This document shows positions 7,010 through 14,949 of a stretch of DNA of 39,229 bases, one piece after another. How positions within the stretch are numbered: position 1 is the first letter of the stretch; the number at the start of each line of letters is the position of its first letter. Where the stretch lies: NCBI GenBank assembly GCA_021772025.1, contig JAETNT010000035.1, forward strand, positions 1-39,229, read 5' to 3'. The stretch is from Enterocloster bolteae. GTDB taxonomy: Bacteria; Bacillota; Clostridia; Lachnospirales; Lachnospiraceae. The notes under the pieces are model-generated. The model was not told where the DNA came from and made no database searches. It worked only from the letters and a program-made list of their open reading frames with translations. The position numbers and the translations under genes are program-made.

Positions 7010-8263
7010 TCAATTATCCAAACTGTCCTCGCTCAGTAAGAAATCATAGACACTCATGACCAGCACTCCCTCTTCATTGTAATACGGTGCAGGTGCATCT
7101 TTCATAATAATGATCTTTTTGAAGAAATCACCAGTCAACATCAGGGAGCGCTGCTCCTGTTCCATCTTTGCCCTATCCGGAATCGCATAGGCTGACTGGA
7201 TATAATAACGCTTGGAGCCTTTATTGCAGACAAAATCAATCTCCAACTGTTTACGGATTCCATGACCTTTCTCATTGGTCATATTTAGGATAATAACGCC
7301 CACATCTACATTGAAACCACGTATCTTCAGCTCATTGAAGATAATGTTCTCCATAGTATGAGTTTCTTCCAATTGGCGGAAATTAAGGCGGGCATTACGC
7401 AATCCCAAATCGGTAAAGTAATATTTGATTGGTGTATCAATATATTTCTTACCCTTAACATCATATCGAACAGCACTGTCAATCAGAAAGGAATCACAAA
7501 AATAATCGATATACCTTTTGATGGTCGTGTTGCTGATAGTTTTCTGCTTGACGCTTTTGAAAGTGGCCGACAACTTTGCTGGATTTGTAAGTGAGCCGAT
7601 GGCAGACGAGAGAATGTTCAGAAGTTCCTCCAATTCTGCTCTATTGCGCACATTATGCCTTCCTACAATATCTGATATATAGGTTTCCTCAAACAACGAC
7701 TTCAGGAAATTAATCTTTTCTTCCGGGTCTAAAATATTCATGATGGGAGGCAGCCCGCCGTAAAGCATATATTCGTTCCACCCGTCCTGCTTCGCCCCTG
7801 CGTAGACTGACATAAATTCCGCAAAGCTGAGAGGATACATATGCACTTCATCTCCGCGGCCTCGAAATTCAGTAATCACATCCTTGGACAAAAAACGGGC
7901 ATTGCTTCCTGTTACATAAACATCCACATTTTTCATACGAATCAGGCTGTTTAATACAGATTCGAACTCTCCCAAAAGCTGCACTTCATCCAATAGCACA
8001 TAGTACATTCCATCATCTTTAATCTTCTCCTTGAGATAGGGATACAGAACTTCCGGATCACGAAAACGCTTGTTCTCAAAAGAATCAAACGCAATTTCTA
8101 TAATATGTTGTTCATCTACTCCTTCTGCCAGCAAATGAGCTTTAAACAGATTAAACAACAGGTAAGATTTTCCGCAGCGACGGATGCCGGTTATTACCTT
8201 GATAAGTCCGTTGTGTTTCTTATTGATAAGTTTATACAAATAGATGTCTCTCTTGATTTCCAC
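7010..8263 (-). CDS. AAA-type ATPase with DUF4143 domain
   Basis: A 417-residue ATPase of the AAA_14/DUF4143 group. Walker A GIRRCGKS lies at about residues 26-33, Walker B YYVLLDEVQ ends with Asp92-Glu93, and a sensor-like TGSNA follows. A DUF4143-type C-terminal half is present. I choose the GTG at 8263 (GAAGG 8 bases upstream); an ATG 15 codons earlier lies in the operator palindrome. Family members are widespread and of unknown physiological role, often proposed to be DNA- or phage-related. It is preceded by a promoter between two palindromes, so it is tightly regulated. Confidence 0.85.
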   Translation of the reverse strand: MEIKRDIYLYKLINKKHNGLIKVITGIRRCGKSYLLFNLFKAHLLAEGVDEQHIIEIAFDSFENKRFRDPEVLYPYLKEKIKDDGMYYVLLDEVQLLGEFESVLNSLIRMKNVDVYVTGSNARFLSKDVITEFRGRGDEVHMYPLSFAEFMSVYAGAKQDGWNEYMLYGGLPPIMNILDPEEKINFLKSLFEETYISDIVGRHNVRNRAELEELLNILSSAIGSLTNPAKLSATFKSVKQKTISNTTIKRYIDYFCDSFLIDSAVRYDVKGKKYIDTPIKYYFTDLGLRNARLNFRQLEETHTMENIIFNELKIRGFNVDVGVIILNMTNEKGHGIRKQLEIDFVCNKGSKRYYIQSAYAIPDRAKMEQEQRSLMLTGDFFKKIIIMKDAPAPYYNEEGVLVMSVYDFLLSEDSLDN

Positions 8264-8290
8264 ATCATGTTCCTTCTTTCTGCTGAAAAT

Positions 8291-8385
8291 TTTTGCGAGT
8301 ACTCGCAAAATCCTTCATTAGTATTATACCCTCTCCGGCTTAATTTTACAACGTCTAATGAAAATTTTTACGAGTACTCGCAATT
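8291..8385 (-). promoter_or_regulatory. ATPase promoter flanked by two palindromic operators
   Basis: On the minus strand, TTGTAA (8346-8351) and TATAAT (8323-8328) are 17 bases apart. A perfect 20-bp palindrome, TTTTGCGAGTACTCGCAAAA, lies at 8291-8310 just downstream of the start point. A second copy, core CGAGTACTCG at 8371-8380 with similar flanks, lies upstream of the -35 box. Centres are 75 bp apart, about seven helical turns. This arrangement suits repression by a looped dimer of dimers; the regulator is unknown. Confidence 0.8.
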
Positions 8386-8430
8386 TTATGCAGTAAAATT
8401 TATCGGAGAAACATTCTGGTTTAATAATTG

Positions 8431-8444
8431 CAAATCTGACTCTC
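8431..8444. repeat. Left 14-bp direct repeat, candidate att site
   Basis: CAAATCTGACTCTC is found here and again in the same orientation at 20726-20739. The pair brackets the integrase-bearing region, so these are the best candidates for attL and attR. Confidence 0.6.
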
Positions 8445-8662
8445 CGGAAATATTGGTAAATCATTGGTAAAAATGAGTAAGAGACACAAAAAACATTGGA
8501 TTTATAGGAATTTTACCATGACCAACAAATCCTTCCGTGGCACACGAATAAAATTTTTATCATATCTTTTATATCCCTTCATAAGCCTTCAAACCTTGAT
8601 CTTTCAAGCTTTCCGGCGCTTATTTCATTTTTGGTTTTTTACCCTTAATCTGTGTAATTCGT

Positions 8663-8740
8663 TATAAATCTACGCAAATTTACAGGCAAATGGTGTAGTA
8701 ATTGGTGTAGTAGATTGGTGTATTTCTCAACCTGATTTTC
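8663..8740. repeat. 78-bp repeat, left copy, with TGGTGTA iterons
   Basis: Matches 20542-20619 at 72 of 78 positions in the same orientation. It contains three TGGTGTA units starting at 8691, 8703 and 8716, spaced 12-13 bp, and runs into the last codons of the integrase. Regular short repeats beside an integrase are typical of arm-type binding sites. Confidence 0.8.
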
Positions 8741-9856
8741 TCTGTTTTCCTTGCATATCCGCTTCTTTGAAGTCTAAAATCTTTGCCATCTGCTCCGCCG
8801 CACGGTCATAGCTGGCATGGGTATATACATTCAGCGTAACGCCTACGTCCGAATGTCCCATTACATACTGTAAGGTCTTTATGTCCATACCTGCGTTTGC
8901 CATATTTGTGCAGAACGTATGACGGAATACATGAGGCGTGATATGTGGCAACGGTTTATCATCCTTGTCCAGCAGGAGAAAGCCACTGTATCCGTCTACA
9001 ATCATTTCTGTTTTTAAGCTCTTACGACGGGTAAGGATATTTTTCAGGCTTCGATAGACTTCTTCTGTCATAGGAATAAAGCGGCATCCGCACTCAGTCT
9101 TTGTTTTCTTTTCTCAACATAATACTTCCCGCCCCGTTCCCTGACAAGCTGATGATCCACACGGATTTTCCGGCTTTCAAAATCTAAATCACTTTTTGTC
9201 AAGCCACAAAATTCGCTGACACGCATTCCCGTTCCTAATAGTACGACAAATTCATCATAATACTTTGCATAGGTTTCATCATTTCGGATAAACTCCATCC
9301 AAAGCTCCTGCTGTTCCTCTGTCATGGCGATACGTTTTTGTGAATCGTTTGGCACAACATCAACCAGCTTAAAATCAAATGGATTCCTGCGGATAATGTC
9401 CTCATTATATGCCATCTGAAAAGCAGGCTTTACAACGCCCCTGACACTTGTAATGGTACTGTATCCTTTTCCGTCATTATGCAGCTTCATAATCCACTGC
9501 TGGGCATCCGATACCTTAATATCCCTTATCTGCTGGTAACCGAAATCCTCTTTCTTAATCAGATTCAGCACAAAATTGTATCCGACTTTGGTATTGTAGC
9601 GTACACCCTGTTTCAAACTGATATAGCGTTCCAAGAGGGCAATAACGGTAACTTCTCCGGTGGCATAGTCAATTCCGTCGTCAAGCTGCTTTTGAATTAC
9701 CTTTTCCTTTTCCCGCAGTTCCTTCAAATCAGAGGAATAAATGGTCTGCCTCTTTCCGTGGATATCCGTATAGCGATACTGATAAATCAGGTCTTTTCTC
9801 TGGCTCTCCCCGGTCTTTAAGATTCGTCCTTTATTGTCTTTCCGTTTCCCAGACAT
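8727..9856 (-). pseudogene. int: Tyrosine integrase disrupted by a 5-bp duplication
   Basis: The 5' part (9856 to about 9115) encodes the Tn916-like arm-binding, core-binding and early catalytic regions, including GTGMRVSEFCGLTKSDLD with the first catalytic Arg. The 3' part (from about 9104 to 8727) carries HVFRHTF and GHSDVGVTLNVYTH with the catalytic His/Arg and Tyr. Between them AGAAA is repeated in tandem (9105-9114), adding 5 bases and shifting the frame; removing one copy restores a continuous protein with the expected EKTKTECGCRF-like join. The start at 9856 has AAGGAG upstream. Two fragments could be made, but an active enzyme is unlikely unless the duplication reverts. Confidence 0.88.
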
Positions 9857-9975
9857 TTTCAAACTCCTTTCCGTAGTGGAAAGAGCCTTGATATGACTCA
9901 TTCATTGTACCATATCAAAGCCGATTTTACACCACAAGTTTCACAAAAATGCAAGAAATAAGATAACCACCTTTG

Positions 9976-10170
9976 TCAGATAGAATATTCCTGCTCGATA
10001 TACTGATCGAACAGGCGGCGTTTGATTAACCGCTTATTGCCAACCCACAAAACAAATCGGCAGTTTTTCTCATTGGTAAGCTCACGCAGTTTATTGACAC
10101 CAATCCCTGAATACGCTGCCGCTTCTTCAAGGCTTAAATTACTCTTTTCCCAAATCGGAACTTCTTTCAC
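9976..10170 (-). CDS. xis: Excisionase-like small DNA-binding protein
   Basis: A 64-residue protein with a GTG start behind GGAGG. It has the winged-helix pattern of Tn916-family excisionases: LSLEEAAAYSGIGVNKLRELT followed by a basic segment, VGNKRLIKRRLFDQYIE. It lies directly upstream of the integrase in the same orientation, the standard xis-int order. It should bend DNA at the element ends and favour excision. It appears intact although the integrase is broken. Confidence 0.85.
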   Translation of the reverse strand: MKEVPIWEKSNLSLEEAAAYSGIGVNKLRELTNEKNCRFVLWVGNKRLIKRRLFDQYIEQEYSI

Positions 10171-10199
10171 TTACTTTTGCCTCCTTAAACGCACAAAAA

Positions 10200-10237
10200 G
10201 GACAGCCCAGACTTTTCCCATAAGTCTGTGACTGCCC
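10200..10237 (-). terminator. Imperfect hairpin before xis
   Basis: Read on the minus strand, GGGCAGTCACAGACTT pairs imperfectly with AAGTCTGGGCTGTCC (perfect core AGACTT/AAGTCT) and is followed by TTTTTG. It could end the upstream HTH operon or attenuate read-through into xis-int. Confidence 0.55.
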
Positions 10238-10375
10238 TTGCGCTGTGTTAGTTATTTTTGAGTGCAATCCCGCACTCTGCTTTAAAAAAAATCCCTTAAA
10301 AACTTTCTGCAAACAGTTGGGAAGAATTGCAGAATCATATGTGGGATTATGTATTCAATTTTTAATATGTCTGCC

Positions 10376-10705
10376 CTATATTTCCAGTTTGTCCGCACCA
10401 TATTTGTGAATGATACGGAACAATATTTCTTTCTCTTTTCCCTCTGATTTTCCGTACAGCCTGCAAAGTGTTTCAAGCTCCGTCTGCGTGAAGGTGTTGA
10501 TATAAGGCTTGTAATTTTCCGTAATAAAAACCCCGCCGCCCTCGCCCGGCTTTGTGTAAACCGGATAGTCAAAAGACAGTGCGATAACATCATTCATTAT
10601 CATGCGCCTTGAAACATCCAGTTCCCATGCAAGCTCCCTCATTGTTGCATTCCCTTTGGCGGATAAAATGCTGATGATTTCCATTCTCCGGTGTGCAGTG
10701 TCCAT
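10376..10705 (-). CDS. HTH_11-type regulator, second of a tandem pair
   Basis: A 109-residue protein with a DeoR/HTH_11-like N-terminal domain (RMEIISILSAKGNATMRELAWELDVSRR) and a short C-terminal part with FTQTELETLCRLYGKSEG. GGAGG lies 7 bases before the ATG. It is homologous to the neighbour at 10726-11064: same length, same HTH position, and the shared (F/L)TQ-x-(E/Q)LE block. The 20-base gap makes an operon. It lacks the full WYL effector domain of larger relatives. Likely a regulator of the element; target unknown. Confidence 0.75.
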   Translation of the reverse strand: MDTAHRRMEIISILSAKGNATMRELAWELDVSRRMIMNDVIALSFDYPVYTKPGEGGGVFITENYKPYINTFTQTELETLCRLYGKSEGKEKEILFRIIHKYGADKLEI

Positions 10706-10725
10706 GCCACGCCTCCCGTCATTTT

Positions 10726-11064
10726 CTATGTAAAACTTCCGCAGTACGGTCCAAATTCATATATGATTGATAAAACAATTTTCCTGTCCTCTGAACCACA
10801 GGTCACAGCAACTTTTTCCAAGCATTCCAACTGTTCCTGCGTGAGCGTGTTCTGGTGCTGCCCCACACCGTCCGCAAGGAGATAGCCTCCGTCATATCCC
10901 TGCTTTGTGATAACGGGGAGTTCTTCGCCTATGATGTCAAAATCCCTGTGTATGGCTTTCCTGCCGACACCGTACATCTTCATCATTTCCGATGTGGTCA
11001 GCTTTTTCCCCGACAGCAGCATACGCTCTATGTCACGCCGCCGCTGGAATGCGTTGTCCTTCAT
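10726..11064 (-). CDS. HTH_11-type regulator, first of a tandem pair
   Basis: A 112-residue protein with an N-terminal winged HTH (RRRDIERMLLSGKKLTTSEM) and a C-terminal LTQEQLECLEKVAV segment matching its paralogue downstream. AAGGAGG precedes the ATG. It is the first gene of a two-gene operon transcribed away from the oriT/mobC region, so it is placed to regulate mobilisation or excision. The pair probably arose by duplication and may work as a heterodimer; that is inference. Confidence 0.75.
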   Translation of the reverse strand: MKDNAFQRRRDIERMLLSGKKLTTSEMMKMYGVGRKAIHRDFDIIGEELPVITKQGYDGGYLLADGVGQHQNTLTQEQLECLEKVAVTCGSEDRKIVLSIIYEFGPYCGSFT

Positions 11065-11176
11065 GTTTCACCTCCTTCCGCTGCTTGATTCCCTGTGGCT
11101 ATTATAGAAAAAGTAATGTTCCCCCTATGGCTACCTTCCTCAAAAAAATCTGGTTATTTTTTCAAAAAAGGGAAAA

Positions 11177-11470
11177 GTTATACCGACTTTTTTCTGAAAG
11201 AATCCCGTATTTATCAGTGCTGCCAAAAAAGTCGGTATAACGTCATAGCAAGCACTGCCTGTGTTCCCTCACAGGCTGAATTTTTCCAATTTTCCCAAAA
11301 GCGGAAACTTGAAAAATTGCTTGTAGAGGGAAGTTTCCCCCTAGCCCCCCTCTACGCTCAAAAATCACGAAATGTCCTTTCGGAATTTCTGTTTTTTCAC
11401 CCATTTTTTTGCACGAATATCCCCCGTAATGGGATAGAAGATAGTGTAAAATTCTTTCATAATCCCATTG
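11177..11470 (+). other. oriT-like region with several inverted repeats
   Basis: Dyads are GTTATACCGACTTTTTT (11177-11193) with its exact 17-base complement at 11225-11241, GCCTGTG/CACAGGC (11257-11263/11270-11276), and GTAGAGGG/CCCTCTAC near 11322-11354. AATGGGAT/ATCCCATT (11428-11435/11462-11469) flanks the likely mobC promoter. A structured non-coding stretch directly upstream of mobC is where origins of transfer lie in mobilisable elements. The nick site cannot be identified. Confidence 0.6.
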
Positions 11471-11487
11471 CAGAAAGGACATTAAAA

Positions 11488-11829
11488 ATGGCAAACCGAG
11501 AACGCAAAAACGAGTTAAAAATATATTTAAGTGATGATGAACAATACATACTGGAGCAGAAAGTTAAAGCCTCTGGCATGAAAAGCAAATCTTCTTTCCT
11601 ACGCCGCCAAATTTTGTACGGTTTTGTTTATGACATTGACTATTCAGAGCTTCGGGAATACACCGCCGCACTCGGAAGAATTGGGAATAATCTGAACCAG
11701 ATAGCAAAGCGCATGAACGCCACAGGTAACATCTATGCTGCTGATGTAAAGGAAGTCAAAGAGCTGATGAAAAAAGTGTGGGATACTCAAAAATCCATGC
11801 TGTCCAAGCAGCCGTATATGAAACAGTAA
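11488..11829 (+). CDS. mobC: MobC-family relaxosome accessory protein
   Basis: A 113-residue protein with a ribbon-helix-helix-like start (RKNELKIYLSDDEQYILEQK), a SKSSFLRRQIL helix and the MobC hallmark LGRIGNNLNQIAKRMNATG at about residues 62-80. The ATG at 11488 has AAAGGAC upstream. MobC proteins bind oriT and help the relaxase nick DNA. In related elements a relaxase gene overlaps or directly follows; here none does, so this gene is probably an orphan or works with a relaxase supplied by another element. Confidence 0.9.
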   Translation: MANRERKNELKIYLSDDEQYILEQKVKASGMKSKSSFLRRQILYGFVYDIDYSELREYTAALGRIGNNLNQIAKRMNATGNIYAADVKEVKELMKKVWDTQKSMLSKQPYMKQ

Positions 11830-12171
11830 ACTGCATCCAAATTACTGCAAGCGCAATAGCTACTTTCCTTTACAAATCTGCAAAAGTAAATTTGCAATAG
11901 AATCTAAAAACAGACAAATTTCGCATTATCAAAAAAGTGTACCACAGTAAAGTTTTTTCCTCCCTTGCGGTACACCTTGATGTGTATAGTATGCAATTTA
12001 TTTTGTTAATTTCTTTTATTCTCCATTTATGTAATTTTTGTTTTGCCTTCATTATGTGCCTTTCCTCAATCTGAACGTATTTAATATGCTTTTCCAAACA
12101 AACTGCAATGCAATCCTGCCTAGAAAAGAATCACATTGCAGTATCAATTCTTCTCAATAATTCCAAAGCAA
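11830..12171. other. Non-coding stretch where a relaxase would be expected
   Basis: AT-rich sequence with no convincing gene on either strand. CTGCAATG/CATTGCAG forms a dyad (about 12103-12142). No relaxase motif is visible in any frame, implying loss or replacement of mobA by the drug-exporter cassette. Confidence 0.5.
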
Positions 12172-12212
12172 AGAGCCGACAAACTGTGATTGTTCTCAAG
12201 TTTATCGGCTCT
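12172..12212 (-). terminator. Terminator of the TetR-MFS-KTR operon
   Basis: AGAGCCGA (12172-12179) pairs with TCGGCTCT (12205-12212), extended by AAACT/AGTTT, and the minus-strand 3' side continues TTTGCTTTG. It overlaps the last codons of the KTR gene. Confidence 0.75.
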
Positions 12213-12390
12213 GCGTCTGTGCGTCTGGCTCTTTGATAATAGACATATTCATTTGTTGAACATTTATAAGAGTTTCCTGCTTACACTTTGGACAATATAA
12301 AGGGAAATTTTCAAGAATTGTATCTTCACGCAATTTTAATCTTGTCTTATTTCCACATATAGGACACAATAACCATTTTTCCTGCTTCAT
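12202..12390 (-). CDS. Cysteine-rich KTR domain protein
   Basis: A 62-residue zinc-ribbon-like protein with CPICGNKTRLKLRED near the start and YCPKCKQETLI further on, two Cys-x2-Cys pairs around the KTR motif that names the family. Such proteins ride on Tn916-like elements next to resistance genes; function unknown. Its ATG overlaps the MFS stop in an ATGA arrangement, so it is translationally coupled and co-expressed with the exporter. Confidence 0.88.
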   Translation of the reverse strand: MKQEKWLLCPICGNKTRLKLREDTILENFPLYCPKCKQETLINVQQMNMSIIKEPDAQTQSR

Positions 12391-13640
12391 ACTGAAACCT
12401 CCTGTTGTTCTTTTTCCATCTTTCTAAAAAATCCCATTGCAGACATCCCAACAGCACATACAATTACGCCAGTCGGTATTAAACATAAATAAATCATATT
12501 GCTAAATCTATCAAACAGGAAACCGTATACGATCTGTCCTATGGGTTGAACGCACAATGTAACTGTAGATGTATAAGCCATCACTTTACCAATCAGATGA
12601 TTAGGTGTCCTTTGCTGTATAAGGGAAACTGCAAAAATTGAAAAAATACTAATTGCAATCTGCATACCGCAAAAAGAAACAATGGTGACAACATATTTTA
12701 TAATGGAATCAACCGGACACAGGAAAACAATTCCCGCAGGAATAATAAAAACTCCCATAGAAGCAAGCAGGATAGCTAATTTATGTATTTTCAATTTCTC
12801 TGTAAGAAGTCCTGCAGCAACACTTCCCAAAATTGTGGCAATCGCTAACGAACTTTCCGCTGCCCCATAATACTGTGCATTTAATCCAAGAACGGTACGC
12901 ACAATAAAGGGAAGTCCAACTATGGTAATACCCATTACAAAAAATCTTGAAAATGCGGTCAAGAGCAGCATTTTTGCAATGTTCGTCTGTTCTTTTGAAA
13001 TATATCGCATACTTGATAGGAAGTCCTGTTTGACAACTGATAGTATACCGCCTTTACTCTCCGAACGTTGATAACTTAATTTTATAAAACATTCAAACAA
13101 CGCTGTAATAAAAAAGCAGACAACACTTGCATACATAACAGGCTTTAAACCAAATACCGCATACAGTACGCCACCCAACATTGGAGCCAATAAATAAGAC
13201 AAGGAAGCCACCTGATTTACAACAGCATTTCCTTTCATTATGTTATCGCCTTGTAACATAGTCGGAATACACGCCTGTACTGTAGGCGTTTCAAATGCCC
13301 CCAAAACAGAAAGTATGACAAGCAGTACACTGATTACAGTCAGGGCATTACTTTCAGACAAAAGAAGTGTCGCACATAAAACCGACATACCTGTTAATCC
13401 ATCCAACGCAACCATAATATTACGCCTGTTTGCCCTGTCTGCAAGAATACCTCCTAATGGCGAAAGAACAATAGTCGGGATTGTGGCAATAGATAATATC
13501 CCCGCAAATATAGCGGCTGAACCAGTTAATTCCAGTACATACATAGACAATGCGAGCTTCAAGATGAAATTTCCAAACAATGATGTTAACTGTCCTAAGA
13601 TAAGAAGCACAAAATTCTTTGTAAATAATTTTTGTGTCAT
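12387..13640 (-). CDS. MFS efflux transporter, second copy type
   Basis: A 417-residue, 12-helix MFS exporter of the same branch as the protein at 1515-2753. Both start with K/R-L/F-F-x-x-x-F-x-L/V-x-x-x-GQ, SLFGN, and a GGI/VLADRxNxRNIMV loop. It begins with an ATG that overlaps the stop of the TetR gene (ATGA) and ends overlapping the KTR gene. The operon is probably repressed through the 31-bp palindrome at 14319-14349. It likely exports a drug or a toxic metabolite; the substrate may differ from that of its paralogue. Confidence 0.88.
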   Translation of the reverse strand: MTQKLFTKNFVLLILGQLTSLFGNFILKLALSMYVLELTGSAAIFAGILSIATIPTIVLSPLGGILADRANRRNIMVALDGLTGMSVLCATLLLSESNALTVISVLLVILSVLGAFETPTVQACIPTMLQGDNIMKGNAVVNQVASLSYLLAPMLGGVLYAVFGLKPVMYASVVCFFITALFECFIKLSYQRSESKGGILSVVKQDFLSSMRYISKEQTNIAKMLLLTAFSRFFVMGITIVGLPFIVRTVLGLNAQYYGAAESSLAIATILGSVAAGLLTEKLKIHKLAILLASMGVFIIPAGIVFLCPVDSIIKYVVTIVSFCGMQIAISIFSIFAVSLIQQRTPNHLIGKVMAYTSTVTLCVQPIGQIVYGFLFDRFSNMIYLCLIPTGVIVCAVGMSAMGFFRKMEKEQQEVSV

Positions 13641-14296
13641 AGCTCATTTCCTCCTTTTTCTGAAATATCAGCAATAAATTTTTCCGTAAATGATACGGCT
13701 TCATCATCAAAAATGGGTAGTCCCATATGGTCTAAGACATCCATTACACAATGGTATTTATGATGTATCTCTTCCTCCGTTGCCGGAAATACCACTGGCA
13801 TCAGCCAAAAGTTAATGAGTGGCAAAATTTCGGAAAGCTCTTTTGTATATTCCGTTTTGATTGAACCGTCTTTTTTTCCTTCTTCCAATAGCTCCAACCA
13901 TAAAGGAGTTAATATACGCCTATTTTCTTCCACTGCTGTGGCTAAAATATGCGGATCTTTTAGAATAGGAATTGCCTGCATATTCAGTTGGTTACGCTCT
14001 GTATCCGATTGATTCAATACCAGCAGTGCTTTAATTTTTTGCAATCCATTCAGGTCATCCCGTTCCTTGATTGCATCAAAAGGATTGTTCTCAAAAAACA
14101 TTTGATTCCCTAATGCGTGCATAACATCTTCTTTGCTTTGAAAAAAGCGGTAAAACATTCCTTTCGCCCCGCCTACCATGTCCATAATATCGGAAATTGA
14201 TGTTTCCTCATATCCTTTGGAAGCAAATAGCTTTTGCGTGGCATTAAGAATTGCTTTTCTCCATTCATCTGGTGTTTTTTTTACAGGTCTAGCCAA
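13637..14296 (-). CDS. TetR-family repressor of the second exporter operon
   Basis: A 219-residue TetR regulator: HTH at about residues 12-55 (TSISDIMDMVGGAKGMFYRFF) and a helical effector domain. The start is TTG at 14296, the only in-frame start giving the usual MARP opening, with GAGGAGG 11 bases upstream, slightly long. It is the first gene of the operon, and its promoter overlaps a large palindrome, so it is probably autoregulated. Homologous in layout to the TetR at 769-1419. Confidence 0.88.
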   Translation of the reverse strand: MARPVKKTPDEWRKAILNATQKLFASKGYEETSISDIMDMVGGAKGMFYRFFQSKEDVMHALGNQMFFENNPFDAIKERDDLNGLQKIKALLVLNQSDTERNQLNMQAIPILKDPHILATAVEENRRILTPLWLELLEEGKKDGSIKTEYTKELSEILPLINFWLMPVVFPATEEEIHHKYHCVMDVLDHMGLPIFDDEAVSFTEKFIADISEKGGNEL

Positions 14297-14318
14297 TTTC
14301 CAGTATACCTCCTCTGCA

Positions 14319-14375
14319 AATAGTTATTGACTTTAAGTCAATAACTATTTTATCACTATTAAATATTTTTTGCAA
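14319..14375 (-). promoter_or_regulatory. Promoter and 31-bp operator of the TetR-MFS-KTR operon
   Basis: On the minus strand TTGCAA (14370-14375) and TAAAAT (14347-14352) are 17 bases apart. Arms AATAGTTATTGACTT (14319-14333) and AAGTCAATAACTATT (14335-14349) form a perfect palindrome around a single base. It starts inside the -10 box and covers the RNA start, an ideal repressor site. Confidence 0.85.
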
Positions 14376-14591
14376 TAGCTGGAAATTTTCCACATTTACC
14401 CTGTTTTTGATATGAACCTCCTGCGAACGCAAAAATATCAAGTACTTAGCACACATCATAAAAACGTATATACCTAATTGTTCCGCTATAGAAAACTTCA
14501 TTCAAACAAGCGACTTTCCGACAGGAATCTATAACCAGAAAGTTTCATCATATTTTATTGTCCGCATAGGAACAGCCTACGCAATACAGAA

Positions 14592-14627
14592 TAAGGGACG
14601 GAGTCCGAAATTCGGCCTCCGTCCCTT
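14592..14627 (-). terminator. Long hairpin terminator after the small basic protein gene
   Basis: TAAGGGACGGAG (14592-14603) pairs with CTCCGTCCCTTA (14616-14627); an inner CCGAA/TTCGG extends the stem. The minus-strand 3' side is T-rich (TTATTC). Confidence 0.75.
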
Positions 14628-14700
14628 AAATAACCATTCACCTATCTTATAGCAGACTTTGAGCTTACACAGAACTTGAAACAGTCTCTTTAAGTAATGA

Positions 14701-14949
14701 TTAGTCAAAATCATAAGGGTTGCTATAGCACATCCAATCAAGTGGATAAAGAACCCCATGTTCAGCTTCAAACTTAGCTTGTTGTTTTGCCCTGCGAATA
14801 GCTTCATTCCTAGACGACGTTTTCTTCATCTTCTTATCGTTTGCTATTCTGGCTTTATAAGCTTTGTTGTTCGGATTATTCTGATTTGCATAATCATTAA
14901 GCTGCTTTTGAGTGTGTGTCTTTGAAGATACGCTCTTTCTCTTTGCCAT
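14701..14949 (-). CDS. Small basic protein, unknown function
   Basis: An 82-residue, lysine- and asparagine-rich protein starting MAKRKSVSSKTHTQKQLNDY. The ATG at 14949 has AAGGAG 9 bases upstream and is preferred to one 10 codons earlier. Its middle is a basic helix (ARIANDKKMKKTSSRNEAIRRAKQQ) that could bind nucleic acid, and it ends with an acidic/aromatic tail. I do not recognise a domain. It has its own SigA promoter with a 23-bp operator and its own terminator, so it is a stand-alone regulated gene. Confidence 0.7.
   Translation of the reverse strand: MAKRKSVSSKTHTQKQLNDYANQNNPNNKAYKARIANDKKMKKTSSRNEAIRRAKQQAKFEAEHGVLYPLDWMCYSNPYDFD

Noticed and set aside
8105..8470. Plus-strand frame opposite the ATPase start
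   Set aside because: It runs across the two operators and promoter of the ATPase and lacks a ribosome site.
11095..11487. N-terminal extension of the MobC frame
   Set aside because: It reads through the oriT-like dyads without a ribosome site; MobC family proteins begin near 11488.
11830..12201. Possible relaxase start after mobC (the GCTACTTTCC stretch)
   Set aside because: Resembles a few starting codons only; no relaxase motif follows in any frame.
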